A DNA stretch of 64,000 nucleotides from Ixodes scapularis. Taxonomy: Eukaryota; Arthropoda; Arachnida; Ixodida; Ixodidae. The first letter of the stretch is position 1; every line of letters begins with the position of its first letter. The DNA is taken from contig NW_024609857.1 in NCBI RefSeq assembly GCF_016920785.2, positions 131,309,094 to 131,373,093 on the forward strand, read 5' to 3'. The notes below the pieces were generated by a model that was given only the letters and a program-made list of their open reading frames with translations, searched no databases and was not told where the DNA came from. Position numbers and translations under genes: made by a program. Positions 43,548 to 55,575 of the stretch are shown here, in pieces.

Positions 43548-44044
43548 GGAGGGGAGGGCAGGTTGAGAAGTTCTCCGGAGAGGGGGAGGGGTGCGCGTTA
43601 TCTTCTCGCCAGAACTGGAGATTGAAGCTAAAGAAAGCACGCTGGGATTCCATTTCCTATGTGTTTTATCAATAAAGGCAACTGGGCGTTATTTTGTTTA
43701 CATGCTACTACTAGAAGCTCGTTACATGGTACGTAAACAGCGTGTCGGTAAGGATTATGGCCCGGGCCCAGGGAGGGCTCTGCCCCCCCCCCCCCCCGGA
43801 TCTCACCAGGGTGGGCACGAGCCCCGATGCCCCCCCGTAGTCCACGCCTATGCCCAGTGTACTTACTACGAAGCTTGAAGTTCATTACCTCTCAATTAAT
43901 TTGTAGTCTACTTAAAGTACCTTTTAGATATATCTTACCCAACATTTAGTAAAATAGTTGCAGCCGTTCTACTCTAGATGTGCAAAGGCGCTGACGCGCT
44001 GCCTCTCGTATCGGACATAGTGGGTGGCAGTTTAAGAACAGAGT

Positions 44045-44235
44045 GGAAGCTCCTCCCACCTCTTTCCACTGTAGCAGAGCGAACGCTGGAGGGGATGTCG
44101 CCTCCTCTCCAGCGTTTGGACTGCTGAAGTGGAGAGAGACGGTAGGAGTTTCCCCCCTTTGGGTCGGATCTATGGGTAAAACTCGTGTGAGTGTGTGTGT
44201 GTGTGTGTGGGGGGGGGGAGGGGGGGGAGGGGGGC
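44045..44235. repeat. 50-bp-arm hairpin followed by GT/G-rich microsatellite
   Basis: GAACGCTGGAGGGGA and its complement TCCTCTCCAGCGTTT are the inner parts of arms at about 44045-44094 and 44101-44151. At 44190-44235 (GT)n passes into G-rich runs. Confidence 0.65.
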
Positions 44236-47200
44236 GGCGGGGGAGCTTGCAACGAGGTGTCACGTTTAACGTGATGGACGATTGTGATTAACGTGGCAAT
44301 TACCATTTCACCAACAACGAGGCTTTTTTTTTTTTCATAGAGTAAAAAAAAGTTAATATAGGCTTTTTTTAGTAAAAAAGAATTTGGCCTTAAGCTCTGA
44401 AGGTATATATTGAAAACTGTTTATTGCGTAGAAAAAAAAACTTGATCAGCAAAACGTAAATCCGATGTTAATACTCAAAGGTCAAGTATTTCGGTTATTT
44501 TTTACAGCTTAAGCCGTAACTAAATATTTAAAAAAATGTTGACCTACATCAACAACATTTTGGTTCATTTTTTTTTAGGAAAGGAGGGCATTTTTTTTTT
44601 CGCCTAATATTTGACAATTGCATGTATCGTGTGTTGCACATTCTCAGGTTTGCGTAAAAGATACATATAACTGACTGTATTCATAAAAAACGTAGTAATT
44701 GGCTGCATGTATAAAGCTCCTTTTTTAATTTTTATGCCGCGTATAAAAAGTAAATACATTTTATTGGTTAATTTCGATAATTTGGCGATTAGCAACCCTA
44801 GCGCAATCACTTCATTCATTCCGCACATTCACATCAAAAGCTTCGTAGAGACTAGAATAACCAGCTATCTCAATGTCTCAGCTTTTCCACAAGTAACGTC
44901 TGAATATAGTAAAAGTTGTTTTAAGGGAAGTCTTCTTTTCTCCCTCTTTCTCTAGATGTCTCACTCGGTGCATTCATTGCACCGATGCACAAAAACAGCC
45001 GCCACAAGTAAGTGCTACCAACACTATTTTTGAAAGTAAATTGTGTTTTCCTTAGCGGAAACTTCTTCGCAACTCGGCGTCAACCATTTTAACACATAAC
45101 GTGATAAATAGCTGGAACCTATCAATATCCAGTTAGGTGTCAGCAACGGAAGTCAACAGGCCGACTGCCAGCCGAACGCTTAGAGAGCGCTCGTCTTCTC
45201 ACTGATTGGACAACCAGTGTCAGCCGAACCTCTTCCTCGGGTGCCTCCGTGTAACTCCCGACGGGTTGAAAAACATCACCTTGTTCAGACATACAGCGCG
45301 CAATCTGCTTTGTGAAACGAGCTCACTCCCGGCTTCCCCACAAAGCGAGCGCGAGAAAGAACGACAGAAAAGAAGAGGAAAAAAAAGCAGAAGCTCAATT
45401 TGCCTCGAGTGTTTCGTTCACTCTTGTTGCAATCTGGCGTCAGAGCTCTGCCTGGCGCTGCCGCGTTTCAATAGACCTTATGCCTTCTTGGTGCCTATCG
45501 TCACGTTGTATGGAATGCCCAGCCAGCCCGGCTGTAAGCCTTAAATATAGCCAGCCGGCAACAGCCAGGCGGCGCCAGCAGAGTGAGAGCCCACGGTTAT
45601 ACCCTGTCTCATTGCAACTTGGCAAAGGGCGAACGATAAGCCCCGCATAACATGCCGAAGGCTTCGAAATGCGCGACGCATACGAGCGCAACGCACACAT
45701 ATTGGAGCATGACGCAGCGAAAAGCATGATACTTCTTCGGAATAGGGGCGTGCTCCGGTGATACGCAGTCACGTTCCCATTGGCCCGCCAGGGCCGTAGC
45801 TTCCGTTGTACTGGCATGTTACGCGATCACGGCTTCCTGGGATACCCAGTATTTTTTGCTTCAGACACTAGGCTAAGCGGCGCCACCAGAGTAAAGGCTC
45901 ACATTTGAACAATGCAGCCGCCACTCACTGGGGTACCCAATATTTCTTGCTTCAGTCGCTAGATGGCGCCAAACAAAACAGCAATGCAGGTTGCCTATGG
46001 TGGTTTCTTCGTCTGCGTTTCGACCCAATTCTGGACAAGGAATCTGAAAATCATGGTAATACTTGGCTTAAAAAAAATTCACCCACACATACAATATCTG
46101 TTACCGATCACATTATACTATTATGAAGCAGTCGTTGAATTTCTAGCTTCCAAACTGCCGAAAGCTTTTTTAGCCAAAAAAGAAACTAAAGCTACGCGTT
46201 CCACAAATTTCCTAATTACATATACAAAGGCGCAGCTTCACTATCTTACCGTACAAGGCGCTAGTGTTCGGCAGGGGTGCAGGAGTCAGAACTGACATAA
46301 GCCTCGCGATATGAAGAAACATTTCGTATCGAAAAGAACCTAAAGAAGGGAATTCTTTTAGGAGATTTGTGCAGATCAGCGAATTAGAGAATCCGAATGC
46401 AAGCGCTGCATCAGAGGTGCTCAGATTGACGGAGGAACGCTTTGAGTAAGTTCATCCGTCACTGCGATCTAGATGCGTCACATTCCGAGTGGCCTCCAAT
46501 TGAGTCTCAAAACAAGGATGGCGCGCCGTACGTTACGCCGCCCTCTTAGAGACAGTCAGATATTTCTTAGGGATTGCGCCACAAATATGAAAAAGGTATA
46601 TTGTTTTGTTTTCCGCATGCTCCGTCTACTGCACCTCACACTGCAACATGCTTTGAAAAGTCGCGTTTGCACTGCAACCGCAGAAGATGGCATCCACAAG
46701 TAAAACATACGCAGAGAGCTGATGCGCTTGCCTTGCACGATATAGGGCCGCTTCGTGCCATCCAGTATAAGCATAAGTACACAGTTTCTCTCCAAACTAT
46801 CACGTAACATTGTGGCATCTCTTTTTGCCACGCTAGGACGGCAAAGGGGTGGCTTTTTGTCGACCTTGTCATAGTTGGCGCTCTCTTAAAAAAAGATCTT
46901 TATATCCTTCCATAAAGGGAGGGACGATCTCGTTCCCTATGTTCCTTTAGACGCGGTGCAAAGTTCGTCCCTGCAGAGGGGAAAAAATTTTTCTCCCATG
47001 TTTGCGTCGGAATATAGCGGCTCCGAATCTAGTGGATCGAACGCAGTGAGTTTTAACGAGAAAGCCAGGACCCTGCGAATATCGTTGGTCTTTCCGCGGA
47101 ACGCTTTTGCGATTAGACCGAAAAGAGCTAGTTTTCGGACAGGCAAATAATTGCACCACTGCCGGCCCCCCAGGCCTCCCAAGCTGCTATCGCAAGAAAC

Positions 47201-47460
47201 GCAGTCAACGGCTTCGCGCACAGTCAAGCAAGTTTCTGCTTTCGGAGAGAATGCTGAAGCAAATGAAATCATAACACAAGTTTTTCACGAACTGTATTTA
47301 TTGTCAAAGCCTACTTCCCGCGGAGGTTTGGAAACGCGTTTCGAACGCACTCACTCACTCTTCTAGTTTTCAACACAGCGATGTTAAGGTGCAACCCCAC
47401 CGTGCATGACGATTTGGTGCTTTTTTGACGGCTTCTAGAGAGAGTCGTACGCGCTTTACT
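44236..47460. other. Unannotated DNA with one local duplication
   Basis: A local tandem of about 90 bp (45827-45970) shares CTGGGRTACCCARTATTT and TTGCTTCAGWCRCTAG. Open frames (for example 45440-45817 minus and 45963-46295 plus) show no motifs. Nothing else is supported over this 3.2-kb stretch. Confidence 0.4.
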
Positions 47461-47502
47461 TCTTTTTTATTAATAAAACATGTTCAATCAATCAATCAAC
47501 TT
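47461..47502 (+). mobile_element. LINE-type 3' tail (CAAT)n
   Basis: TTAATAAAACATG is followed by three copies of AATC, a pattern common at LINE 3' ends. No ORF is recognised upstream. Confidence 0.35.
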
Positions 47503-48260
47503 TCTTTTTATGTATTTTACAATTATAAAGCTAGTGTCATATTAAAGAGCTGTTTTTGATCTGTATTTTAATGTCTCGATATCACCTATATTTTCAGTCG
47601 TTATTTAATTATTCAGCTTTTAATAGCTATAATATTAAAAAGAAATATTTCTCGAGTTATAACGTCCCATCCTTCACGATACTTAACGTGAGCATTCGGT
47701 TGGATATAAGTAATTAATAAAGTAGGCAACGAGCTGTACAGATAATGTATATTTAAAAATAAAAAATAAAGTTCAAAATTGTAATATTTATGGCACTATA
47801 AAAACGGAATCACGTCAACTGATCAAAATAACGAGACATTAAATTAAAAAGCATTGTTCGATATTATGTTTTTCAGAACTTCCATATTGATATATTACAC
47901 GTTAAGAATGTTATTAGACCTCAAACTTTTTCTATTCTGTTGCGGCAAATTCAAGTTTCTTAATATAAAATACAGATGGCGACACGTGTTCAAGGATAGC
48001 TAGATGTGCATTTGGCATCGTGTACCGCTTGGAGCGCCACGTGAAAGGCAGAAAAAGCGCCAGATGCTAGGGTGTCAGATGCCTGGATGTCCGCAGTGAG
48101 CGAGCCAGAAATGTCAGAAGCTTTCCTGATTAGGTCCCACCACGACAATACTTGCATAAGCGCTCCCTCTTTGTCATTGACTGATAAAGAATTCTACTAT
48201 TTGAAGAACCAATGACACTGGCATTTGAGGGGGGGGTGTTTTTGGACCTTATCTGTTGTT
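47503..48260. other. Very AT-rich DNA
   Basis: No gene or repeat structure is recognised. Confidence 0.5.
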
Positions 48261-48264
48261 CTGC

Positions 48265-48430
48265 CACGTGTGCCTGCTTTTATATTATATTTTTCCTAAA
48301 TTCTGTCTTCTAAATAAACAATTCAGTTGAAAGTTACGCCGCGTCCTGTCTAGTTCTACCTTCGTTTTGTCTGTCCCTGTTGTTTTGGCGTATTACACCA
48401 TGATGCAAAACCAACTAGCCCAACTAGCCA
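48265..48430 (-). mobile_element. PLE terminal fragment
   Basis: On the minus strand it starts GGCTAGTTGGGCTAGTTGG and continues with AACAGGGACAGACAAAACG and GGCGTAACTTTCAACTGAATT. This is collinear with the ends of the insertion at 33919-34437 (TTTGGGCGAGTTGG, GGCGCAACTTTCAACTGAATT). Confidence 0.7.
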
Positions 48431-49039
48431 TCCTCAGTCAGAACACGCGCGAGGTTGCAGGTGCAGCACAGCTGCTTTCGCGCGCCATTTACTGTGCGTC
48501 CGTACACGTGCCTAACGCGATCCAAATGAATTGGGCGCCATGAAAGCGATTCCACCAGTTGGAATACCGCCAGGTATGCAAAAACAATAGACTGTTTTTT
48601 ATCAATTGCAGAAATAATTTTCGCAGTCGAACTGTGCTTGTTGGAATGGTTCGACCTACTTTGTTTCACGACCATCTTTGAGGCTTTTACACGGCAATGG
48701 TATTAAAACAAAACCCGGAACATTAAAACGTCTTATACACCTGTTACATGGGCACACATAACCGCGGTTAACTCAGCTGAATTTCTGTTACGCGGCACCA
48801 CAGATACCGCACTATACTCTCGGACAGCTATGTCATAAGAAGTGAATAGCTGGCGTGCACTGCTTCGATAGATGCTCAAGATGCTCAAGCGCACGTTCGT
48901 TCATAGCTTTGACTGCATAGCCGCAGAATGTTGTCGGCAAGTATTGTGCGCTAACTGTGGCTTAACGTAACTGCAGTTAAGTGTGCCCGTTTAACAATGG
49001 TATTATTGGCTCTTAGCCAACGCTTTGGCCTATGAATCC
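48431..49039. other. No recognised feature
   Basis: Short frames only. No repeat or gene signature. Confidence 0.45.
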
Positions 49040-49165
49040 CTACTTGTCGGGTTCAAATGCCGGCCGAAGTGGCGGCATTCTGACGGAGGTCAGTCTGAGA
49101 TTTCGGTTGCACGTCAAAAGGGGTCCGTTGGTCGAAATTAACCCGCGGTTGTTTTGCTGGGGCCT
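49040..49165 (+). mobile_element. Second SINE-like fragment with tRNA B box
   Basis: GGGTTCAAATGCCGGCC near 49048 matches a pol III B box. GCACGTCAAAAGGGGTCCG and TGGTCGAAATTAACC follow, a diverged version of the GCACGTTAAAGA-CCCC core. An old, truncated SINE is likely. Confidence 0.5.
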
Positions 49166-49360
49166 GCCAGGTGATCTTTGTTGTTTTGGCTCGTAAACCT
49201 CTGAGATCTTAATATTTGCTTCGTTTTACCTTAGTTCAGAGTGAATTTAACTCTAAGGATTGATATGAAGCCAGTGAAGCAGCGCAAAGGTCATGCAGTT
49301 CGTTCTTGTGCCTCTGCGATTAGGCCACCGTGGATCGGGCTAAACAAAGTGCAGTGAAGG

Positions 49361-49770
49361 ATCGGTGGCGGAGTGTTTTGGCGCATCGCAATTCGAAGCA
49401 CGTGGAGAAATGCGCGAGCGCCGTTCAAACCACGGAGCTCATACTGGAGAACCTGCACAAGCCCTGGGTTCAATGCCTCATCTCTAAATGAGCATCGCAC
49501 CGGCGTGCGGTCGTGTATCACTATTATAATCCATCTCATGAGTTGCGTGCAGCAGAGGCAAAGCACAGGCGCGGGTGTGTGGCTTTCAGATTTGCTTTCC
49601 TTTCAAGAGCACTCGCGAAAGCAAGCTAATCTGAAAGCCATGCGCCCGCGCCCTGCCTTGGCCTTTGCTGAACACAATTCCTGAGATAGTATACCTGATG
49701 CACGTTATAGACCACCAGCTAGCAGTCGTAGTGTACTGGCTAAATTTCTCATCTACAGCAGGTAACAATG
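49361..49770 (+). mobile_element. SINE copy C interrupted by a hairpin element
   Basis: The head has an A-box-like TGGCGGAGTGTTTTGG (49365) and a B-box-like GGGTTCAATGCC (49469), followed by CACCGGCGTGCGGTCGTGTATCACTA. The core (GCACGTTATAGACC, CTCATCTACAG) resumes only at about 49700. Between them a foldback (arms about 49549-49595 and 49630-49672, sharing GGCTTTCAGATT) has inserted. Copies A and B lack this insert. Confidence 0.8.
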
Positions 49771-50035
49771 CCGCTGTACGAAATTCCTGGTGTCTAAAGT
49801 ATTAACGGCTAATTTTCAATGCGCCATGACATTGCATTTTAATGTGCGCGCGCGTTCGCGTTTAGTTTTTTTGTTTACACCTTTGATTAGGCGGCTCTTA
49901 TTTAGGATGAAAGAGTGTATAGTTGTCGGAGTTCTGAGAAAATATACAACCCAAAAATAAACACGCCAGCGCAAAACAAACAATTGTGGCTCCTTCAATT
50001 TAAGAAAACAGAAAATAAGTGCTGTTATTACAATT
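49771..50035. other. No recognised feature
   Basis: Short AT-rich interval between the SINE and the hairpin insertion. Confidence 0.4.
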
Positions 50036-50353
50036 GCCTTTTAAATTGTGGAAACCAGTTGAACTTACAGAAAAGGGTGAGGAGAGAATGGAGAAAAGGC
50101 ATCCGATCGCTGGACTACCAACTATTTATTAACCCTCGGCTTCTTCTTCTACTGGTCTGGTGGCGGTCCTTTTCACGTCTTCTTTTCCTTGGGGAGCCTT
50201 GGCGGCTATTTGCCTTAGGAGAGCTACCTCCTATCGATCGGATGCCTTTTCTCCTTTCTCTCCTCACCCTTTTCTGTAAGTTCAGCTGGTTTCCACAATC
50301 TAAGTATGTACATCCAACTAGCTCAGCTCCTTCCCATTGCATGTCTTTTAAAT
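50036..50353. mobile_element. Hairpin insertion with 11-bp target duplication, PLE-like
   Basis: GCCTTTTAAAT (50036-50046) and GTCTTTTAAAT (50343-50353) differ at one base and flank the insert. Arms at 50044-50109 and 50235-50300 pair over 66 bp with few mismatches. CCAACTAGCTCAGC just outside the right arm resembles the complement of the PLE terminal motif (GAGTTGG). The 125-bp loop is non-coding. Confidence 0.7.
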
Positions 50354-52384
50354 GCAATTGAAGTTGGCGCCTAAATCACTCTAAGTCTGAGCGTACCAAA
50401 GGCTATAAAAGCTAGCTCCATGATTTGAACTGCTCTACCGACACCGTGCACTTGCCCACTGGAAGATTAGTTCAAGGCAGCAAGGTCGTACTTGTTTACA
50501 AGCACGAACATGGTGCAAGCGAACGGGAACTTCCGCTTCGCTCGCACGTCTGCTGAAACCAAATACTTTAGTGCATTTGGTGAAACAAAGCTTACCTTCT
50601 TCATGTGTGCAAAGCCCTCAGTTTTCACAAGACTGCACTTTTTTATTATTAATGATTTCGCTTGTAGTCCTACTGCGATTCAGCTCGTGATTTTTGGTGT
50701 GCGGCATGCATTAGACACCAAGGTAACCCAGGAGCAAACCATTCCGCTTATTGCAAAAAAACAATGCTAGTGGCCACGCGTGTCACAATCAACACACTTC
50801 ACATATGGTCGCTAATCTGTGTAAACAATGTTGTTTTTCGAGAAGAATTACGACAGTATGAAATCACGTGGCAGAAAACACTCTGCCATCACGCGCTTGG
50901 CTGCAAACACTTGGCAGCCAGTGAATACTCATCATCAGAGCCAAGCTGTCAGCAGGGGGAGTTTTTCTATCAACCCATACTTAGTGTATTTCCTGTTTTA
51001 CATTGTAAGCAATCAGGAAACAGCTACACCAAGTCTGAAGGTATGAAGGTAGTACTATGAACAGTCAAGCGTTACGGCCTGAGCAGTATGTGCATAGAAG
51101 CTTTCGATGCACCCTTAGCTTTCAATGCGCTCAACGCTAGTAAAGAAACGTAGCTCTGTTTCAGTGTTCATTAGCGTTCAATGTGCGTACTTACAGCATA
51201 TTTATACTTCACAGTCCACCCTTTGCATATATTTTCCACTTTTTTTGCACGCCACTTATTTTCATGCGCATATCGCCAAATTAAAACTTATATTGCTGAA
51301 ACGTTTTACAATTGCTCTTTACAGAAACATAATTTTTGACTGACCAATCGTTTCATTTATCACTGAACTCGGACTAAAATTAATTTTGATCAATATCTAC
51401 ACCTTACAGACAGTTTTTTTTCTGTTTCCGAATCTTAAGGTTTTAGTCAAAGTAAACACCCTAGTGACCTAAATAAGACACATAATCAAAAGAAAATTAT
51501 TTTTAAAAAATTATTTTCTTAAGCTAGCATTTTGGAACACTACGCCTATCATGTCATCACGTCTCAGTGTGCGAACGGCGCACAGGCGATTTTATATTTT
51601 TCAACGCGTCGGTTGTTTTGTTCTGCATGTGTCACGCCATTTGGCTGAGGACGATTTTCGCGTTTTGTTATGACCACATTTGCTAGAGACGTGAGCTCGG
51701 AACGCAGGCAGATGGCTCCCTTGCACGAGAACTGGCGCAGCCGTGCACGTTCCAAAAAAAGCTCGTGCAAAGAAAGACAAGCGAAGGACGAGGGATGTCA
51801 AATTCAGGAATAGAGTAATACCCCACTGTATCGAAGCGCCACCACACACGAGTTTTCGAAATGATGTACAGGCCTGCAAGGCGATCCCACCGCCATCGGT
51901 TGGTTCAGAATCACACTAACCAAGGGTGGGGTTGCACCTGAAACGGAAACAACCGAAACCCGGCCACTGCGCACGCGTTCGTCTAACCTTTGCAATTCCC
52001 GGCGACAAATTGACTTCGTTAGCACCGCACGGCCGAGAGGAGAGGTAAACCATTCGCGAAATCAAAAGTCTTTCTCGCAAGAGCTGGTTCAAAGCAGTCT
52101 ATTGGATCATTACACAGTCCAGAAAATATTAATGAAGCGTGAAAGAAGGTTAAATATCTAGCCAGATGGCAGGCACAGGCAGAGTAATTTAAGAGTCATT
52201 TCAAATGTCTAGGCTTGGTGGCGCTAGGTACCGTCCAATTCATCGGCCACAAAAAATTGTTATCGTCTTCTATTTTAATTTTTACATATTCATTATACAC
52301 TCTTTGAAAGAGAAATTAGTCAAATGTTAGGAGCTGCAGAAGTTACAACATTTTTTCTGACCGTATACCTCTTTACTGGCGGTT
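50354..52384. other. Unannotated DNA
   Basis: No recognisable coding domain. An AT-rich near-palindrome (AAGAAAATTATTTTT) lies near 51490-51520. Composition is AT-rich except at 51560-51990. Confidence 0.4.
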
Positions 52385-52905
52385 TACTACCGCAAACGGG
52401 CGATAGGTACTAAAAAGTTAGTAAATGCAGCAGTTACTGCCTCTTTTGTCTTTTAGCTATTCACTACCTCAAATGCGGGACAGGTAGTAACTTCAGCTGC
52501 TATACAAGGAAGTGAGACCATGGCTCCTGGGAACCTATCTTAAGGCTGTTTCTTAAACTATTCCAAGTAATTACTGTGTGTACCGCCACTTGTTAACATT
52601 TTTCGAAATGTTTTTTTTTTAAGTATTTGAGAACAATATTGGTACTGAAGCAGCAACATCTTTCTTTATGTCGTTTACTGACGAGGTGGTCACTGACCAA
52701 CCGACTTCTTTCAAATGATAAGTATAAAAGACGGATTTGTAGACATTAGGGGTAGCGATAGGGTTATTATGGTGTCGTCGCTTGTTTTTTGTGTGTATGT
52801 GTGTCATCCGCGTTCTAATTCATTCGTTTGTTAGATGTATAATACGTGTGAAAATGTGCATGTAGGCAGCGTGGAAATAAAATCTATCCCAGTGATAATA
52901 CGTTT
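52385..52905 (-). repeat. TAGTAAC-rich dispersed repeat, copy 2
   Basis: It is the inverted counterpart of 22066-22640. On the minus strand it shows TATTATACATCTAAC, CTTTTATACTTATCATTTGAAAGAAGT and GGTTGGTCAGTGACCACCTC in the same order, with GTAGTAAC motifs at the far end. Confidence 0.7.
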
Positions 52906-53123
52906 TTGCCAACTTTGAGTTTGGCCTTGACTAGCGCCACCTGGTGTTTCAACAAAAAGTCACAGAAATTTCAAAGCTTAGTGCCAATTCAAGGCAAAAG
53001 GATAATTTTCTTGAGACCGCACTGCTCGTGGTGGCCGACGTCAGAAAATGCACGATACTTTCTAATTAGTTCGCTATTTAAATAAAAATGACTACTTAAC
53101 TTTTTAGGTTCTAATGAGAAACT

Positions 53124-53389
53124 TGCTGAGCGTTATTCAATACCACTAGATCAGTAATTTTCAGGAAGACTTTGAGCACCTGAGAAGTGTAGTAGTGCGC
53201 TAAAGTTGCCACTCGTGGAGCAGGTACAAGGCTAGCGGTGTGATAAGGCGCCCGCGCGATTTTGCCGTCGCTTCTCAAAGCTACAGCCACGAGTGCACGA
53301 GTGGTACCTTTAGCGCATTACTTCGCTTTTCAGGCGCTCAAAATCTTTCTGTAAGTTACTAATTTAGTGGATTCAAATGACGCTCAGCC
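53124..53389. repeat. Foldback element, arms of about 93 bp
   Basis: GCTGAGCGTTATTCAATACCAC near 53124 and TGCGCTAAAGTTGCCACTCGTG near 53197 pair with the complement at 53297-53389. Divergence between arms is moderate. The loop is GC-richer than the arms. No coding sequence. Confidence 0.75.
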
Positions 53390-53696
53390 ATTTTTTAATT
53401 CAAACTATATTATAATTTCCGCTAATTAAAAAGTTAATTAACGAATTTTAGTTAGTTACTCACCATACTGTGACGGTTGCTCGCCCCTCGAATGTCCGCC
53501 GAGCTCAAGAAAGATATGTGAAGACGGTATGCACGTAGCAGTAAAAACGGCATTTCTAAAAATCTGTTTTGAATAAAAAATAACAGCCAGTACGCACACG
53601 CTTCTTGTGTTGTAGGCGTTCCCACGCGCCACCGGCATCGACCGCCGAATGTAATTTTCCCTTACCCTTTTTTTATACCTAGGCCATCTTGCCCTC

Positions 53697-53729
53697 CTTT
53701 TAATAAAAGAATACAATCAATCAATAAAT
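53697..53729 (+). mobile_element. LINE-type 3' tail (CAAT)n
   Basis: TAATAAAAGAATA is followed by CAATCAATCAATAAA, resembling the tail at 47461-47502. Confidence 0.35.
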
Positions 53730-54959
53730 GTATATCTGTTGGCAGGTCACTACACCCCTGTTAACAACGTCCACCCACAAAGTGTAGCATTTCGTTTTTC
53801 CTTGAGCCTCAAACCTCTAAGTCGCGAAGCGCAAAATTTTTCTTTCGTAGATTTTTTTAATTGTAACGACAGGCTTTTTTTTTTTACCCTTGACAAACTT
53901 AAAAAAAATGAATTTTTTTCTTTTATAATTCACCTTTCCACACTAGAAAACGAAAACTGTTCGACGATATGCAGATTAATTGACCGTAATTGATCGAATA
54001 GAGCCAAGGTTACGAAGCCGACAAAATATCTTTGGCGCGCCATGATTAAAACTCCAGGCATCCCAATATACCGGATATTGGGAGATCCGGAGTTTATGCA
54101 TCATTGAGCAAGTAGATTTTTTTTTATATGTAGACAAAGATCTTGCGAAACAACACGATAATAATATTAGAACTAAAACTAAATTAAACGACGACCACTT
54201 ATTTTATATATAAAGAGGTCGTTCTTCTTTTAGCATGAGTTATGTAAATGACCTAATATTCTAATATTTATGTTTAACAATTCTGTTTGTATGCCCCACC
54301 TAGCAAAATTCTTTCGATGACTTACGTAGGCTAAACGGTTTCAAGCAAGAGTTTCACGGTCACATTCTTCAGCAACCATTTTATTTGGGCATTATCAGCC
54401 GATAGCAAATTCGCCTTGACTTGATCCTGTCGATTCCGTTATAACCTGTCACCGTATAATTCTTTTAATACAAATACTTCGCAGAGAATTCAATTTGAAT
54501 TCAAACGAATTTTAAAAAATGGGTGAGAATGCGCAGTGTTCTGTCTTCACCATGTATTTATTAGTCTTGGCGGACATTACTTTAGGGGATAATCATCAAG
54601 TAAGTTCACTAATTACCTCAAATACACTAATTAACATTTTAATCGATGCTTTTAAGTCTTTGTTAGAATTGCAGTCTTGATGGAAATTATTATTAGAGGC
54701 CATTCTAACTTAAAGGATTTGAGAACAGGTAATGGTCTTTTTAGATATTAATCGACGGAACTTCTTGTTTTTTTCACCCGATTTAAAGATGGCGTTCAAT
54801 TGGAGCGCCACAAGGTCTGCCCACAGTGACACTTGGAAGAGCGACGCCGTCGTTTTCATCGTGTCCCTATTTCAACACCGCGCTCCTAGTGGGTGCACTG
54901 ACAATACGAGTGGCGAGGCTGAAATGACTCCGGTACTCGTCTTAGCGTCGTTGTGGGCT
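53730..54959. other. AT-rich DNA with a small hairpin
   Basis: CCCAATATACCGGATATTGGG (about 54061) is the core of a hairpin of about 45 bp. A frame at 54786-54962 starts AAAGATGGCG but lacks motifs. Nothing else is recognised. Confidence 0.35.
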
Positions 54960-55575
54960 TAAAGTTCCTAGATTAGAGCTTCCTACAAGTAGCAACATTC
55001 TTTGAAGCGCCCACTGCGTGAAGGTGCAGGTTTTAGGAAGCATATTGAGGTATTTAGCGCACAAGGTAGAAAGAAGAAGGACAAGACAGAAAAGAGCGCT
55101 ACTCACAACTACGTTTACTGATAAAAAGGGAAGAGAAAGAAAACACCTAAATAATACGCCGCGGACTCGTGCACCTGCCACAGCCCCGTGAATGATAGCG
55201 GCTAGTTCATCCAGGTTCGTGCGGGCCCTTCATTGTTTGTTCAAGGAATTTCCTTTCCTTGTTTGTTAGCGTAACGGATTCAACGCTAATACAGTTCCTG
55301 TCCTCACGAAGGATGTAGAAGGCCTCCAATACCTCGCGGGTCAATTTGTCTTTGTTCTTCCCCAAGATGTTGGTCTCACGGAATAATGGTCTGCATGTGC
55401 ATTCCCTGCAATGGAGAGGAAGATTTCCGCCCACTGTAGCCTTCAAGGAGTAATCATGCTCCCGGAGGCGGTCATTGAGGCATCTGCCCGTTTGGCCTAT
55501 GTAGCTCTTGCATGGCGGCGCACAGCGGAGGTTTGAACTGAATGACGCCCTTTTGTTCCAGCAGAATGTGCTTTG
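54960..55575 (-). pseudogene. Penelope-like element GIY-YIG endonuclease and 3' end
   Basis: One open frame from about 55570 to 55207 reads SNLRCAPPCKSYIGQTGRCLNDRLREHDY, then LPLHCRECTCRPLFRETNILGK, LTREVLEAFYILR and SVTLTNKERKFLEQ. This is the complete order of a PLE GIY-YIG domain, with an intact YIG, Arg, and the Cys/His insert. It is the best preserved PLE endonuclease here; about 120 codons are uninterrupted. The RT half is missing. The 3' flank ends near TTGTGCGCTAAATACC at 55050. Confidence 0.88.

Noticed and set aside
44043..44291. 82-codon protein with Gly-rich tail
   Set aside because: The tail is a translated GT/G microsatellite and the rest is a hairpin.
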